A DNA stretch of 64,000 bases, from contig NZ_CP127173.1 of NCBI RefSeq assembly GCF_030264295.1, positions 2,425,501 through 2,489,500 on the forward strand. The letters are read 5' to 3'. The position numbers and the translations under genes are program-made. Of the stretch, positions 54,112-62,528 are shown piece after piece (the first letter of the stretch is position 1; the number at the start of each line of letters is the position of its first letter). A model generated the notes under the pieces. It was not told where the DNA came from. It worked only from the letters and a program-made list of their open reading frames with translations, and ran no database searches. This DNA comes from Amycolatopsis nalaikhensis (GTDB lineage: Bacteria > Actinomycetota > Actinomycetes > Mycobacteriales > Pseudonocardiaceae).

Positions 54112-54951
54112 ATGGGCGGACAGGCATTGGTTTTGGGTGGCGGCGGGGTCGCCGGGATCGCGTGGACGACGGGGCTGCTCGCGGGGCTGGCCGAGCACGG
54201 CCAGGACCTGACGGGCGCGGACCTGCTCGTCGGGACGTCGGCGGGCTCGGTCGTCGCCGCGCAGGTGACGAGCGGGGTGCCGCTCGACGAGCTCTTCGCG
54301 CGGCAAGCCGATCCGGCGCGGCAGACCGCCGAGATCCCGGCGAACATCGACTTCGAGAAGTTCGCCGCCGACTTCGGCGGCGCGGTCACCGGCTCGGCCG
54401 ACCCCGCGGAGGTCCGGCGCGCGGTCGGCAAGCTCGCGCTGGCGGCCGAGACGGTGTCCGAAGTGGACCGCCGCGCGGTGATCGAGGCCCGGCTGCCGTC
54501 GCACGACTGGCCGGAGCAGCGCCTGGTGATCGTGGCGGTGGACGCGGAGACCGGCGAGCCGCGCAAGTTCGACCGCGCGTCCGGGGTGTCCCTGGTCGAC
54601 GCGGTGGCCGCGAGCTGCGCGGTCCCGGGCGTCTGGCCGGCGGTGACGATCGGCGGCAGGCGCTACGTCGACGGCGGCGTCCGCTCGGCCGAGAACGCGG
54701 ACTACGCGAGCGGCTGCACGCGGGTCACGGTGCTCGCGCCACTGGGCGTCGACGGCCCGCTGCCCATGGAGAAACCGTTGCCCGAGGTGCTCGACGACCT
54801 GCGCGCGGCGGGCGCGGAGGTCGCCCTGGTCACCCCGGACGAGGCGTCGGTGGCGGCGATCGGCGAGAACCCGCTCGACCCATCGGTCCGCACCCCGGCG
54901 GCCGAAGCGGGCCGCGCACAGGGCGCGGCGCTCACGTTGAGCTGGACCTAG
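54112..54951 (+). CDS. Patatin-like phospholipase
   Basis: 279 aa. Oxyanion loop VLGGGGVAGIAW, nucleophile LVGTSAGSVVAAQ and the catalytic Asp in RYVDGGVRSAENAD give the complete Ser-Asp dyad of the patatin fold. Cytoplasmic, no signal peptide. Hydrolyses acyl lipids; possibly in an operon with the DUF2277 gene. The convergent carbonic-anhydrase-like gene ends 7 bp away. Confidence 0.9.
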   Translation: MGGQALVLGGGGVAGIAWTTGLLAGLAEHGQDLTGADLLVGTSAGSVVAAQVTSGVPLDELFARQADPARQTAEIPANIDFEKFAADFGGAVTGSADPAEVRRAVGKLALAAETVSEVDRRAVIEARLPSHDWPEQRLVIVAVDAETGEPRKFDRASGVSLVDAVAASCAVPGVWPAVTIGGRRYVDGGVRSAENADYASGCTRVTVLAPLGVDGPLPMEKPLPEVLDDLRAAGAEVALVTPDEASVAAIGENPLDPSVRTPAAEAGRAQGAALTLSWT

Positions 54952-54958
54952 GGCCGCG

Positions 54959-55594
54959 TCAGGCAAGCACCTCATCGTCCGCGTGCGTGCCGAACTCGGC
55001 GACGCGCACCTCCGCGATCTGCTCGTACCGGCTGATCCGGTCGGTCCACTCCGCGTCCACACCGAACGCCACCTGGGCGAAGCCCACCCGGCTGACGGCC
55101 TCGGCCAAGCCCGGGTCGCCGGGGGCCAGCAACCGCACCGGCGCGTCAAGGGCCACGGTGTGCGGCGGCACGAAGTACTCGTCCGGCAGAACAGTGCGCG
55201 CATGGACGAGCGCGCCGACGGCGACAACCGAGCCGGCCCCCAACCGCGCGCACTGCAGAACCGTCGCCGCGGTCGCCACGTAGACGCACCTGCCGACCTC
55301 GCAGCCCAGCAGTGTGGCCTGCGGCCCCACGAAGACGTGGTCGCCGACGAGCACCGACTGATCGCCGGCGACCGCGGACCCGCGCAGCACCGCGTTTTCG
55401 CAGATCACCGCCGCCTCCCCGGCCTCGATCCGAGACCCGCCGGCATCGAGCACGGCACCGTACATCACCCGCGCCCTCGGCCCCAAGCGGACATCGCCGA
55501 CCAGCGTGGCCGTCGGAGCGACGTAGGCGGTGGGATGGACCTGGGGTTCCTGCCCGCGATGCCGGATACGGATCCCCTGCGGTTCAGCGATCAT
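54959..55594 (-). CDS. Gamma-carbonic-anhydrase-like hexapeptide-repeat protein
   Basis: 211 aa with a left-handed beta-helix of hexapeptide repeats (VHPTAYVAPTATLVGDVRLG, RVMYGAVLDAG, VLVGDHVFVGPQATLLGCEV). The zinc-binding His of true gamma-carbonic anhydrases (usually HxxxxH) are mostly lost, as far as I can see, so enzyme activity is doubtful. The C-terminus has a helical tail. ATG 55594 is used; an ATG at 55645 would add 17 residues. Neither has a clear ribosome site. Confidence 0.75.
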   Translation of the reverse strand: MIAEPQGIRIRHRGQEPQVHPTAYVAPTATLVGDVRLGPRARVMYGAVLDAGGSRIEAGEAAVICENAVLRGSAVAGDQSVLVGDHVFVGPQATLLGCEVGRCVYVATAATVLQCARLGAGSVVAVGALVHARTVLPDEYFVPPHTVALDAPVRLLAPGDPGLAEAVSRVGFAQVAFGVDAEWTDRISRYEQIAEVRVAEFGTHADDEVLA

Positions 55595-55715
55595 GAGCGG
55601 ATGTTCGCTCGACCGACCGGGAGCGTGCTGGCGGGTTTCCGACATCGCGTTCGTCGAGACCGGCCGACCCGGCCCGGGTTGCCCGCGAGGTCCGTCGGCT
55701 ACCCTCGTGGGCAGG

Positions 55716-55802
55716 GGTAGCGTGTCCGAGCGGCCGAAGGAACATGTCTTGAAAACATGCGAGGGGGCAACCTCTCCGTGGGTTCGAATCCCACCGCTAC
55801 CG
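55716..55802 (+). tRNA. tRNA-Ser (anticodon TGA)
   Basis: 87 nt. The acceptor is GGTAGCG/CGCTACC, the anticodon loop CTTGAAA gives TGA for UCA/UCG-type codons, the long variable arm is GAGGGGGCAACCTCT and the T-arm GGGTTCGAATCCC. CCA is not encoded. Confidence 0.97.
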
Positions 55803-55812
55803 CACTGAGGGC

Positions 55813-55834
55813 CCCGGGCGCGGCCGCGCCCGGG
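55813..55834. terminator. GC hairpin after tRNA-Ser
   Basis: CCCGGGCGCG-GC-CGCGCCCGGG, a perfect palindrome 11 bases past the tRNA 3' end, touching the convergent MarR stop. It fits a bidirectional terminator. Confidence 0.75.
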
Positions 55835-55835
55835 C

Positions 55836-56309
55836 TCAGCCCTCGACCTTCGTCAGGTGGTCCAGCACCCGCTCGAACGCGGCGGCGATCGTCGCCTGCT
55901 CCTGCGGGCTCAGCAGGTCGATGAGGTGCTCGCGGACGCCCTCCACGTGCGTCGGCGCCGCCGTCTCCAGCAGGGCTTTGCCTTCGGGGGTCAGCTCGGT
56001 GATGACGCCGCGCTTGTCCTCCGGGTCGCGCACGCGCCGGACCAGTCCCGCCTCCTCGAGCCGCCCGACCTGGTGCGACAGCCTGCTCTTCGTCGAGCCC
56101 ATCAGCACCGCCAGCTCCGACATCCGCATCCGCTGCTCGGGCTGGAACTCCAGGCACACGAGGACTTCGTAGTCGGTCAGGGACACGTCGTGCCGGTCGG
56201 CCAGCTCGCGGTGCAGCCGCTGCCGCAGCCGGAGGGTCGCCACGATGTAGGAGCGCCACGCCGCCATCTCGGCTTCGTTCAACCAACGCACAGGCCGCTC
56301 CTCGGTCAT
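55836..56309 (-). CDS. MarR family transcriptional regulator
   Basis: 157 aa. The winged helix includes QRMRMSELAVLMGSTKSRLS, then HQVGRLEEAGLVRRVRDPED with KRGVITELTPEGKALL, standard for MarR. Start ATG 56309 is the family start; no good ribosome site precedes it, so translation may be leaderless. No divergent gene is adjacent, the next one being more than 600 bp away. Ligand and targets unknown. Confidence 0.92.
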   Translation of the reverse strand: MTEERPVRWLNEAEMAAWRSYIVATLRLRQRLHRELADRHDVSLTDYEVLVCLEFQPEQRMRMSELAVLMGSTKSRLSHQVGRLEEAGLVRRVRDPEDKRGVITELTPEGKALLETAAPTHVEGVREHLIDLLSPQEQATIAAAFERVLDHLTKVEG

Positions 56310-56945
56310 AAGGCAGCGTAGAACGTTGATCAAGGGATCGCGCGGTCCGAGTCCGATCCGGCGGCGGGCGCGAAATGGTGTCGCAACATCGCCCGAAGGT
56401 GGGGTTACGAAAAGGTTGAGACTCGGCCGGAAAAGGCGCATTCTGCTTGTCGGTGGATGGTCGGCCAGGGTATGCGGCGCGACGACGGCGACGTGCCGGC
56501 CCGGCTCCCCGCCAGGGAAGGTCAGGTGGTTGCGTGGAGGGTGATTTTCGCGGTTGACCGCCAGCTGCGTCCCCGCGACCGGAACGGACATCTACCGGGT
56601 CGGTCGTGATTGAGGGTTGTTTTGGTTAGGCCGGCGTGCCCCGCGCACTGACGCGAGGCGAGTCGAGAAGTCATGCGCCGGCCGACGGCAGAACAATCCT
56701 CACCGTGAACAGCTTCATGAGCGCGGGCTTCCATGCGTTCACGCATACGGCGTCGATCGGGCCTGGATCGCGTCACGGCCTCGGCAGCCGTGACCACAGC
56801 GCCTGAACGCCGGCCCGGAAGCGGCCAACCGCTCGGACAAAGACACAACCTCGGTACAAAGCCTGGGTGCGGCCGACAGCGCGATGGCCGCACCCAGGCT
56901 CGTGTCCGGACGGTTGATCGCCGCGTAGCCGGATACCATCTGCGC
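56310..56945. other. 636-bp gene-free stretch with one orphan hairpin
   Basis: No ORF on either strand has convincing coding character. Base composition is more mixed than in the neighbouring genes, with an AT-richer patch near 56600-56630. The only structured element is the hairpin at 56861-56899. It may hold a small RNA, a long leader or a decayed gene; I cannot tell. Confidence 0.5.
56861..56899. terminator. Terminator-like hairpin with no adjacent gene end
   Basis: GCCTGGGTGCGGCC at 56861-56874 pairs perfectly with 56886-56899 around an 11-base loop. No annotated gene ends near it on either strand, so it may close an unrecognised transcript from the 600-bp gap, or be a relic. Confidence 0.6.
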
Positions 56946-57878
56946 GTGAGGTTCGACGACGACGCCGGCCTGGACGCCTCCGAGGTCCAGGACCTGCGCG
57001 GTAGCGGTGGTGGCGGCGGCATCGGCGGCCGCGTGGCGCTCGGCGGTGGCGGGCTCGGTGTGGTGGGCCTGATCATCTACTTCGTGCTGTCCCAGCTCGG
57101 CGGGGTCAGCCTCGGCGGTGGCAGCGGGAGCGCGCTCGGCGGCGGGCTCGGCGGCGTCGGGTCCGGCCAGCAGGTCGACAACTCGAAGCTCGCGAGCGAG
57201 TGCAAGACGGGCGCGGACGCGAACAAGAACCACGACTGCGCCATCGTCGCGATCGTCAACTCCGTCCAGGACTACTGGACGCAGCAGTTCGCGCGCTCCG
57301 GCTCGACCTACCGGAAGGCGCCGACGAACTTCTTCAACGGCGGCGTGCGCACCGGCTGCGGCAGCGCCACCTCCGACACCGGCCCGTTCTACTGCCCGGC
57401 CGACTCCGAGGTCTACATCGACCTGTCGTTCTTCGAAGAGCTGAAGACCCGCTTCGGCGCGCAGGGCGGCCTGTTCACCGAGGCGTACGTCCTCGCCCAC
57501 GAATACGGCCACCACGTGCAGAACCTGCTCGGCACCTCGCGCAAGGGCACGGGTACCGGCCCGACGTCCGGCTCGGTGCGCCTCGAGCTGCAGGCCGACT
57601 GCTACGCGGGCGTCTGGGCCAACCACGCCTCGACGACGCCGACCGAGAGCGGCAAGCCGCTGATCACCGACGTCACCCAGGACGACGTCGCGTCGGCGCT
57701 GGACACCGCGTCCCGCATCGGCGACGACTACATCCAGGAGAAGCTCGGCGGCGGCCAGGTCGACCGCTCGAAGTTCACCCACGGCACGTCCGCGCAGCGC
57801 AAGAAGTGGTTCACCACCGGCTTCCAGACCGGCGAACCGGCCCGCTGCGACACCTTCGGCACCAACAACCTGGGCTGA
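56946..57878 (+). CDS. Membrane-anchored neutral zinc metallopeptidase (YpfJ-like)
   Basis: 310 aa. A Gly-rich N-terminus precedes one helix (LGVVGLIIYFVLSQLGGVSL), then the peptidase domain with zinc-binding AHEYGHHVQ and a downstream Glu in LELQADCYAGVWA. FYCPADSEVYIDLSFFEELK is the family core. Active site lies outside the membrane. GTG 56946 fits the family N-terminus (VRFDDDAGLDASEV) and has a TACCAT-like -10 only a few bases upstream, so the mRNA may be leaderless. Role of the family is not well defined. Confidence 0.9.
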   Translation: MRFDDDAGLDASEVQDLRGSGGGGGIGGRVALGGGGLGVVGLIIYFVLSQLGGVSLGGGSGSALGGGLGGVGSGQQVDNSKLASECKTGADANKNHDCAIVAIVNSVQDYWTQQFARSGSTYRKAPTNFFNGGVRTGCGSATSDTGPFYCPADSEVYIDLSFFEELKTRFGAQGGLFTEAYVLAHEYGHHVQNLLGTSRKGTGTGPTSGSVRLELQADCYAGVWANHASTTPTESGKPLITDVTQDDVASALDTASRIGDDYIQEKLGGGQVDRSKFTHGTSAQRKKWFTTGFQTGEPARCDTFGTNNLG

Positions 57879-57905
57879 AGGGGACTTTCGTCTCATCAGA
57901 CGCGG

Positions 57906-57950
57906 TGAAGGGGACGTTCCTCGCATCAGATGCCAGGAACGTCCCCTTCA
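57906..57950. terminator. Long hairpin terminator between convergent peptidase genes
   Basis: TGAAGGGGACGTTCCT (57906-57921) pairs with 57935-57950, and the stem continues through GCATC-A-GATGC in the loop. A diverged half-copy of the same unit (TGAAGGGGACTTTCGTC ...) sits just upstream at 57876, suggesting a repeated terminator family. Confidence 0.88.
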
Positions 57951-57956
57951 GCTCGT

Positions 57957-59498
57957 TCAGGCGGTCAGCGCGTGCGGGTCGCCCGCCACGGCGTGCGTGG
58001 TGAGGGACCGCTGGGCCGAGCGCTTCTGCGCGGTCAGCGACTTCGCCGCGGCCTGGCCGGGCTTGACGCCGTTGATGCTCTCGGTGCTCGTCGCGTAGAC
58101 GCCGAGGGCCCAGGCGACGCCGTCCGCGTTGCGGTCGAGCGCGACGCGGTCGACGTTGCCCAGGTTGTCGCAGGCCTGGTGGTAGCACGGGTCGAACGCG
58201 ATGCCGGCCGTGCCGCCCCACTTCGCCGCCTGCGCCTCGGTCTTCAGCACCTCGGCGCCGGTGTCCAGGCCGCCGGCCGGGATGCCGACGGCGATGAACT
58301 CGCCGTAGTCCGAGCGGCCGGTGAAGTCCGTGCCCTCGACCGAAACGCCCTTCGCGGCCTGCATGAAGTCCACGAACGTCTTCTCGATCTGCGCCGAGCC
58401 GTACGGGCCCGCGCCCGCGCCGACGCCGTCGGAGTTGTCGCCGTCGTAGGCGAAGTAGCCGGCGTTCGGCGAGCCGATCATGTCGAAGTTCAGGTACAGC
58501 GCGATGTCGAGCTGCTGGTCGAAGCTCAGCTGGTCGACGTAGAAGGTCGAGCCGATCAGGCCGAACTCCTCCGCGCTCCAGAAGCCGAAGCGGACGCCGT
58601 TGTTGACCTTCGGGCTGCTCCCCAGCTGCAGCGCCGTCTCGAGCAGCGCGGCCGAGCCGGTGCCGTTGTCGTTGATGCCGGGGCCCGCCGGGACGCTGTC
58701 GAGGTGCGCCCCGAGCATCACGACGTTGTCCTTGCGCCCGGTCTTGGTCTCGGCGATGACGTTGTAGCTGGTCCGCGCTTCCTGGAAAGTCCGCAGCTCC
58801 AGCGTCACGTTCTGCCCGCCGAGCGTGGCCAGCTGCGCCCCCGCGGCCGCCGTCACGCCCCCGGTCGGGATCTTCGCGTTCTCCGGGCCGCCGAGCGTCC
58901 CGTTCAGGTCGCCGTCGGTGTTGTTGTAGACGATGGCGCCGACCGCCCCCGCGGCCGCGGCCGTCTGCTGCTTCTGCGCGAACGAGCAGCCGCCGCGCTT
59001 GATCAGCGCGATCTTGCCCGCGACGTCCGCGGTGTAGTCGGTGGCCTCGCAGCCGCTGGTGTCGTCGACCGCGACCACGGACAGCGGCGCGGTGATGCCG
59101 CCGACCGGCGTCGAAACGGTGTACTCCATGGCGATCACCGGGACGTCGGCGCCGCCCGCGGTCAGCTTCTCGGCCAGGGTTTCCGAATAGGTGAACGGGA
59201 ACTCCTGGCGGGTCACCTGGAAGCCGGCCGCTTCGAGCTTCGTCGCGATGTACTCGGCGGACTTCGCGTGGCCGTCGGTGCTCGCCGCCCGCGTGCCGCC
59301 GTTGGTGTCGGCGATGCGCTGGAGGGCGATCAGGTGCCGGTTGACGCCGTTGGCGTCGACCTTCTTGACGAGTTGTTTCGCGAGGGCGGGACCGTCGGGG
59401 ACCGTGTTCGCCGCGGCGGCCGGGGTCAGTCCGAGCGCCAGCGTCGCGCAGGCGGCGATGGCCACCGGCGGGAGGGTTCTCTTTCGGAAGAGTGACAT
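57957..59498 (-). CDS. Secreted M28 zinc aminopeptidase with PA domain
   Basis: 513 aa. Signal peptide (PPVAIAACATLALGLTPAAA), PA insert domain around residues 130-240 (LIKRGGCSFAQKQQTAAAAG), then the M28 domain. Zinc ligands are in MLGAHLDSV (His), GINDNGTG (Asp), WSAEEFGLIG (Glu pair), YLNFDMIGS (Asp) and FDPCYHQACD (His), as in Streptomyces griseus aminopeptidase. A C-terminal extension follows. Releases N-terminal residues from peptides outside the cell. SD AAAGG before the ATG. Confidence 0.94.
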   Translation of the reverse strand: MSLFRKRTLPPVAIAACATLALGLTPAAAANTVPDGPALAKQLVKKVDANGVNRHLIALQRIADTNGGTRAASTDGHAKSAEYIATKLEAAGFQVTRQEFPFTYSETLAEKLTAGGADVPVIAMEYTVSTPVGGITAPLSVVAVDDTSGCEATDYTADVAGKIALIKRGGCSFAQKQQTAAAAGAVGAIVYNNTDGDLNGTLGGPENAKIPTGGVTAAAGAQLATLGGQNVTLELRTFQEARTSYNVIAETKTGRKDNVVMLGAHLDSVPAGPGINDNGTGSAALLETALQLGSSPKVNNGVRFGFWSAEEFGLIGSTFYVDQLSFDQQLDIALYLNFDMIGSPNAGYFAYDGDNSDGVGAGAGPYGSAQIEKTFVDFMQAAKGVSVEGTDFTGRSDYGEFIAVGIPAGGLDTGAEVLKTEAQAAKWGGTAGIAFDPCYHQACDNLGNVDRVALDRNADGVAWALGVYATSTESINGVKPGQAAAKSLTAQKRSAQRSLTTHAVAGDPHALTA

Positions 59499-59580
59499 GG
59501 TTGCTCACCTTTGTTCCGAATGCGAAGCCCGTCAATGCGTCATTCGGCGGGACCTTCACCCGCCGGTATACAGTCGACAC

Positions 59581-60558
59581 ATGTACGCGATCACCATCCG
59601 TGAACCAGGTGACCCGGACGTTCTCGAGTGGACGGAGGTCGCGGATCCGCGCCCCGGCCCCGGCGAGGTGCTGCTGGACGTCGCGGCGAGCGCGGTGAAC
59701 CGGGCGGACCTCCTGCAGCGGCAGGGCAACTACCCGCCCCCGCCCGGCGCCAGCGACGTCCTCGGCTTGGAGTGCTCCGGCACGATCGCCGAACTCGGCG
59801 AAGGCGTCGAAGGCTGGACCGTCGGTGACGAGGTCTGCGCGCTGCTCGCGGGCGGCGGCTACGCGGAGAAGGTCGTCGTCCCGGCCGGGCAGCTGCTGCC
59901 GGTGCCGGGCGAGGTCGAGCTGCTCGCCGCGGCCGGCCTGCCCGAGGTGGCGTGCACGGTGTGGGCGAACGTCGTGATGCACGCGAAGCTCGCCGAGGGC
60001 GAGGTGCTGCTGGTCCACGGCGGCGCGGGCGGCATCGGCACGCACGCGATCCAGGTCGGCAAGGCGCTCGGCGCGACGGTCGCGGTCACCGCGGGCTCGG
60101 CGGACCGGCTCGAAAGCTGCCGCCAGCTCGGCGCCGACCTCACGATCAACTACAAGGAAGAAGACTTCGTCGAGGTCCTCAAGAAGGAGACCGGCGGCGC
60201 GAACGTCATCCTCGACAACATGGGCGCGTCGTACCTGAAGCGCAACGTCGACGCGCTGCAGCCGGACGGGCGCCTGGTGATCATCGGCATGCAGGGCGGC
60301 GTCAAGGGCGAGCTGAACGTCGGCGCGCTGCTCGGCAAGCGGGCTTCGGTGTTCGCGGCCGGCCTGCGCTTCCGCCCGCTGGACCAGAAGGCGGCGATCG
60401 TCGCCGACGTCCGCGAGCGCCTGTGGCCGCTGGTCGAGCAGGGCTCGGTCAAGCCGATCATCGGGCAGGTCGTGCCGATGGCCGAAGCCGCGTCCGCGCA
60501 CCGGGCCATGCACGAAGGCTCGGTGTTCGGGAAGATCCTGCTGGCCGCGAAGTCTTAG
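59581..60558 (+). CDS. Zinc-free quinone oxidoreductase (zeta-crystallin/Qor type MDR)
   Basis: 325 aa. RADLLQRQGNYPPPPGASDV, then a GroES-like fold and the NADPH loop VLLVHGGAGGIGTHAIQVGK; no zinc ligands are present. NAD(P)H:quinone reductase subfamily (TIGR02824-like). The ATG is 9 bases after TATACA, a -10-like hexamer at 59567-59572, so the mRNA is probably leaderless. It overlaps the stop of the convergent class V aminotransferase-like gene, the same neighbours as Rv3777/Rv3778c in M. tuberculosis. Confidence 0.92.
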   Translation: MYAITIREPGDPDVLEWTEVADPRPGPGEVLLDVAASAVNRADLLQRQGNYPPPPGASDVLGLECSGTIAELGEGVEGWTVGDEVCALLAGGGYAEKVVVPAGQLLPVPGEVELLAAAGLPEVACTVWANVVMHAKLAEGEVLLVHGGAGGIGTHAIQVGKALGATVAVTAGSADRLESCRQLGADLTINYKEEDFVEVLKKETGGANVILDNMGASYLKRNVDALQPDGRLVIIGMQGGVKGELNVGALLGKRASVFAAGLRFRPLDQKAAIVADVRERLWPLVEQGSVKPIIGQVVPMAEAASAHRAMHEGSVFGKILLAAKS

Positions 60559-61754
60559 CGGAGTTCTTCGAGGACGCGCACGAGCTGGTTGATCTCGAAG
60601 ACGTTGGAGTAGTGGGCGAGCCCGATCCGCACGGCGCCGCCCACTTCTCCGACGCCGAGTGAGGCGAAGACGCCCGCTGTCCCGTCGTCGGCGAAGGCGC
60701 ACAACCCCTGCGAAGCCAGGTACTCGGCGACTTCGGGCGCCTTCTTGCCCGCGACGGCGAAGGCGAGCGCGGGAATGCGGCGCATGGCGTTGCCGATGAC
60801 CATGATGTGCCGCAGCGACAGCAGTTCCGTCGACAGCTGGGCGAGCAGCCCGGCGTGGTAGGACTTCGCCGAGCCGAGCGAGGTGACGAGCCGTTCGCGG
60901 CGCGACCCGCTGGCGGCGTCGTCGAGACCGGCGAGGTAGTCGATCGACGCGATCAGCCCGGCCAGCAGCGGGTAGGCGTGCGGGCCGAGCTCGAGCCGGG
61001 CGGCCCCGCGCGCCATCGGGTCGAGGGAGACCGACGGGATCCGGTCGATCAGCTCGGGGTCCCGGAAGACGAGCGCGCCGACCGAAGGCCCGCCCCACGC
61101 CTGCGCGGACACGACCATGACGTCGGCGCCGAGCGCGTTGATGTCCAGCGGCAGGAACGGCGCGGCGTAGGTGGCGTCGACGACGACGAGCGCACCGACC
61201 CGCTTGGCGAACTCGATGATGGTCGGCACGTCCGGCCGGGTCCCGACGGACCCGGACGCGAGCGTGACGGCGACGGCCTTGGTGCGCGCCGAAACGAGCT
61301 GCTCGTACTGCCACGCGGGCAGTTCGCACGTTTCAATGTCGATCTCGCCCCAGCGCACGACAGCCCCGACGCGTTTCGCGGCCCGCTGCCACGGCGCGAG
61401 GTTGGCCTGTTCGTCGAGCCGGGACACGACGACTTCGTCGCCTATCGTCCAGCGCTCGGCGAGCGCGTCGCAGAGGCGGCGCAGCAGCACGGGCGCGCTG
61501 GGCCCGAGCACGACGGCGGCCGGGTCGGCCCCGACCAGGTCGGCCACGGCCCGGCGGGCCGCGGTCACGATGCTTTCCGCGCGCTGTGAGGCCGGAAACG
61601 CTCCGCCCGGCCCGGACACCGGGGCGCGCATCGCCGTGGAAACGGCCGAAGCGACCTGTTCCGGTACCAGCATTCCGGCGGCGCCGTCGAAGTGAATCCA
61701 GCCGTCACCCAGCGCGGGAAAGAGCCCACGGATACGAGCGACGTCGAACGCCAT
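60555..61754 (-). CDS. Class V aminotransferase-fold protein lacking the PLP lysine (Rv3778c-like)
   Basis: 399 aa, cysteine-desulfurase-like fold: FDVARIRGLFPALGDGWIHF, FDGAAGMLVP, VVVSRLDEQANLAPW, GALVVVDATYAAPFLPLDIN. At the site where the Schiff-base Lys should be (S-x-H-K-x-x-G-P), the sequence is VVSAQAWGGPSVGALVF, so Ala replaces Lys. From memory, M. tuberculosis Rv3778c has the same replacement (HAWGGP), suggesting a conserved, non-classical member. It may bind PLP non-covalently or act without it. Convergent with qor, and near bpa. Confidence 0.85.
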   Translation of the reverse strand: MAFDVARIRGLFPALGDGWIHFDGAAGMLVPEQVASAVSTAMRAPVSGPGGAFPASQRAESIVTAARRAVADLVGADPAAVVLGPSAPVLLRRLCDALAERWTIGDEVVVSRLDEQANLAPWQRAAKRVGAVVRWGEIDIETCELPAWQYEQLVSARTKAVAVTLASGSVGTRPDVPTIIEFAKRVGALVVVDATYAAPFLPLDINALGADVMVVSAQAWGGPSVGALVFRDPELIDRIPSVSLDPMARGAARLELGPHAYPLLAGLIASIDYLAGLDDAASGSRRERLVTSLGSAKSYHAGLLAQLSTELLSLRHIMVIGNAMRRIPALAFAVAGKKAPEVAEYLASQGLCAFADDGTAGVFASLGVGEVGGAVRIGLAHYSNVFEINQLVRVLEELR

Positions 61755-61897
61755 GGGGACACCGTACGGACGTGCGGTTTCGCCGCGCGTCCGGGGTTGG
61801 GTGGAGAGGCACCGGGAACCCGCGGAGCCGCTACGCTCGGAGACGGACACCCCTCGGGTGTCGCGGAGCGTGGCGAACGCGAGCCAGGATGGAGCAC

Positions 61898-62470
61898 ATG
61901 ACCGAGCCGAACTTTGGGGAATCGGGCACAGCGGGTGACCCCGGCCACGAATCTTCACCCCACGTGGTGGTCGTCGGGCCGGACGGAACCCCGGTGGGCG
62001 CGGCCAAGCTGCCGACGGAGGAGAACTCCGAGTCGGTCGGCGACCTCGTCGAAGAGCCGGCGAAGGTGATGCGGATCGGCACGATGATCAAGCAGCTGCT
62101 GGAGGAGGTCCGGGCGGCCCCGCTCGACGACGCCTCGCGGAACCGGGTCCGGGAGATCCACCAGACGTCGGTGAAGGAGCTCGCGGCTTCGCTGGCCCCG
62201 GAGCTGCAGGACGAGCTGGAGCGGCTGGTCCGCCCGTTCACCGATGATTCGACGCCTTCCGACGCGGAGCTGCGGATCGCCCAGGCACAGCTGGTGGGCT
62301 GGCTCGAGGGCCTGTTCAGCGGAATCCAGACGGCGCTGTTCGCCCAGCAGATGGCGGCCCGGGTCCAGCTCGAACAAATGCGGCGCGGGCTGCCCGCCGG
62401 CCCTTCCGGGGCCGCCGGGCACGGGCATGACCACGGGCCCGGGATTTCGGGGACCGGCCAGTACCTCTGA
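61898..62470 (+). CDS. bpa: Bacterial proteasome activator Bpa (PafE)
   Basis: 190 aa. A disordered N-terminus precedes the helical bundle SVGDLVEEPAKVMRIGTMIK, QLLEEVRAAPLDDASRNRVR, EIHQTSVKELAASLAPELQD, and the C-terminus ends in GQYL, the motif that docks into the proteasome alpha ring. Bpa forms a dodecameric ring that opens the 20S proteasome to unfolded proteins without ATP. Start at ATG 61898 (a second ATG 9 bases earlier is in frame). Located next to the Rv3777-Rv3778c-like pair, matching the M. tuberculosis order around Rv3780. Confidence 0.95.
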   Translation: MTEPNFGESGTAGDPGHESSPHVVVVGPDGTPVGAAKLPTEENSESVGDLVEEPAKVMRIGTMIKQLLEEVRAAPLDDASRNRVREIHQTSVKELAASLAPELQDELERLVRPFTDDSTPSDAELRIAQAQLVGWLEGLFSGIQTALFAQQMAARVQLEQMRRGLPAGPSGAAGHGHDHGPGISGTGQYL

Positions 62471-62485
62471 GACGTTGCCGCGGGG

Positions 62486-62528
62486 TTGTCCACAGACCGG
62501 AGGGCATGTGGACAACCCCTGTGGACAA
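62486..62528. promoter_or_regulatory. Cluster of three DnaA-box-like sequences
   Basis: TTGTCCACA at 62486-62494, and its complement TGTGGACAA at 62507-62515 and 62520-62528. All three match the actinobacterial DnaA box TTGTCCACA exactly. The first two also form a 13-bp inverted repeat (GGGGTTGTCCACA, 62482-62519) that may act as a terminator between the convergent bpa and epoxide hydrolase genes. No dnaA gene or AT-rich unwinding region is nearby. Confidence 0.6.

Noticed and set aside
54959..55594. A functional gamma-carbonic anhydrase
   Set aside because: The hexapeptide helix is clear but the His-rich zinc site is not; I keep only a carbonic-anhydrase-like call.
57811..61329. Very long open frame on the minus strand (over 1000 codons)
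   Set aside because: Its frame lies antisense to qor and out of frame with the M28 and class V genes. It is Arg/Gly/Pro-rich and has no domain; a GC-rich shadow.
62482..62528. oriC
   Set aside because: Three DnaA boxes only, no AT-rich unwinding region, and no dnaA, dnaN or parAB genes nearby.
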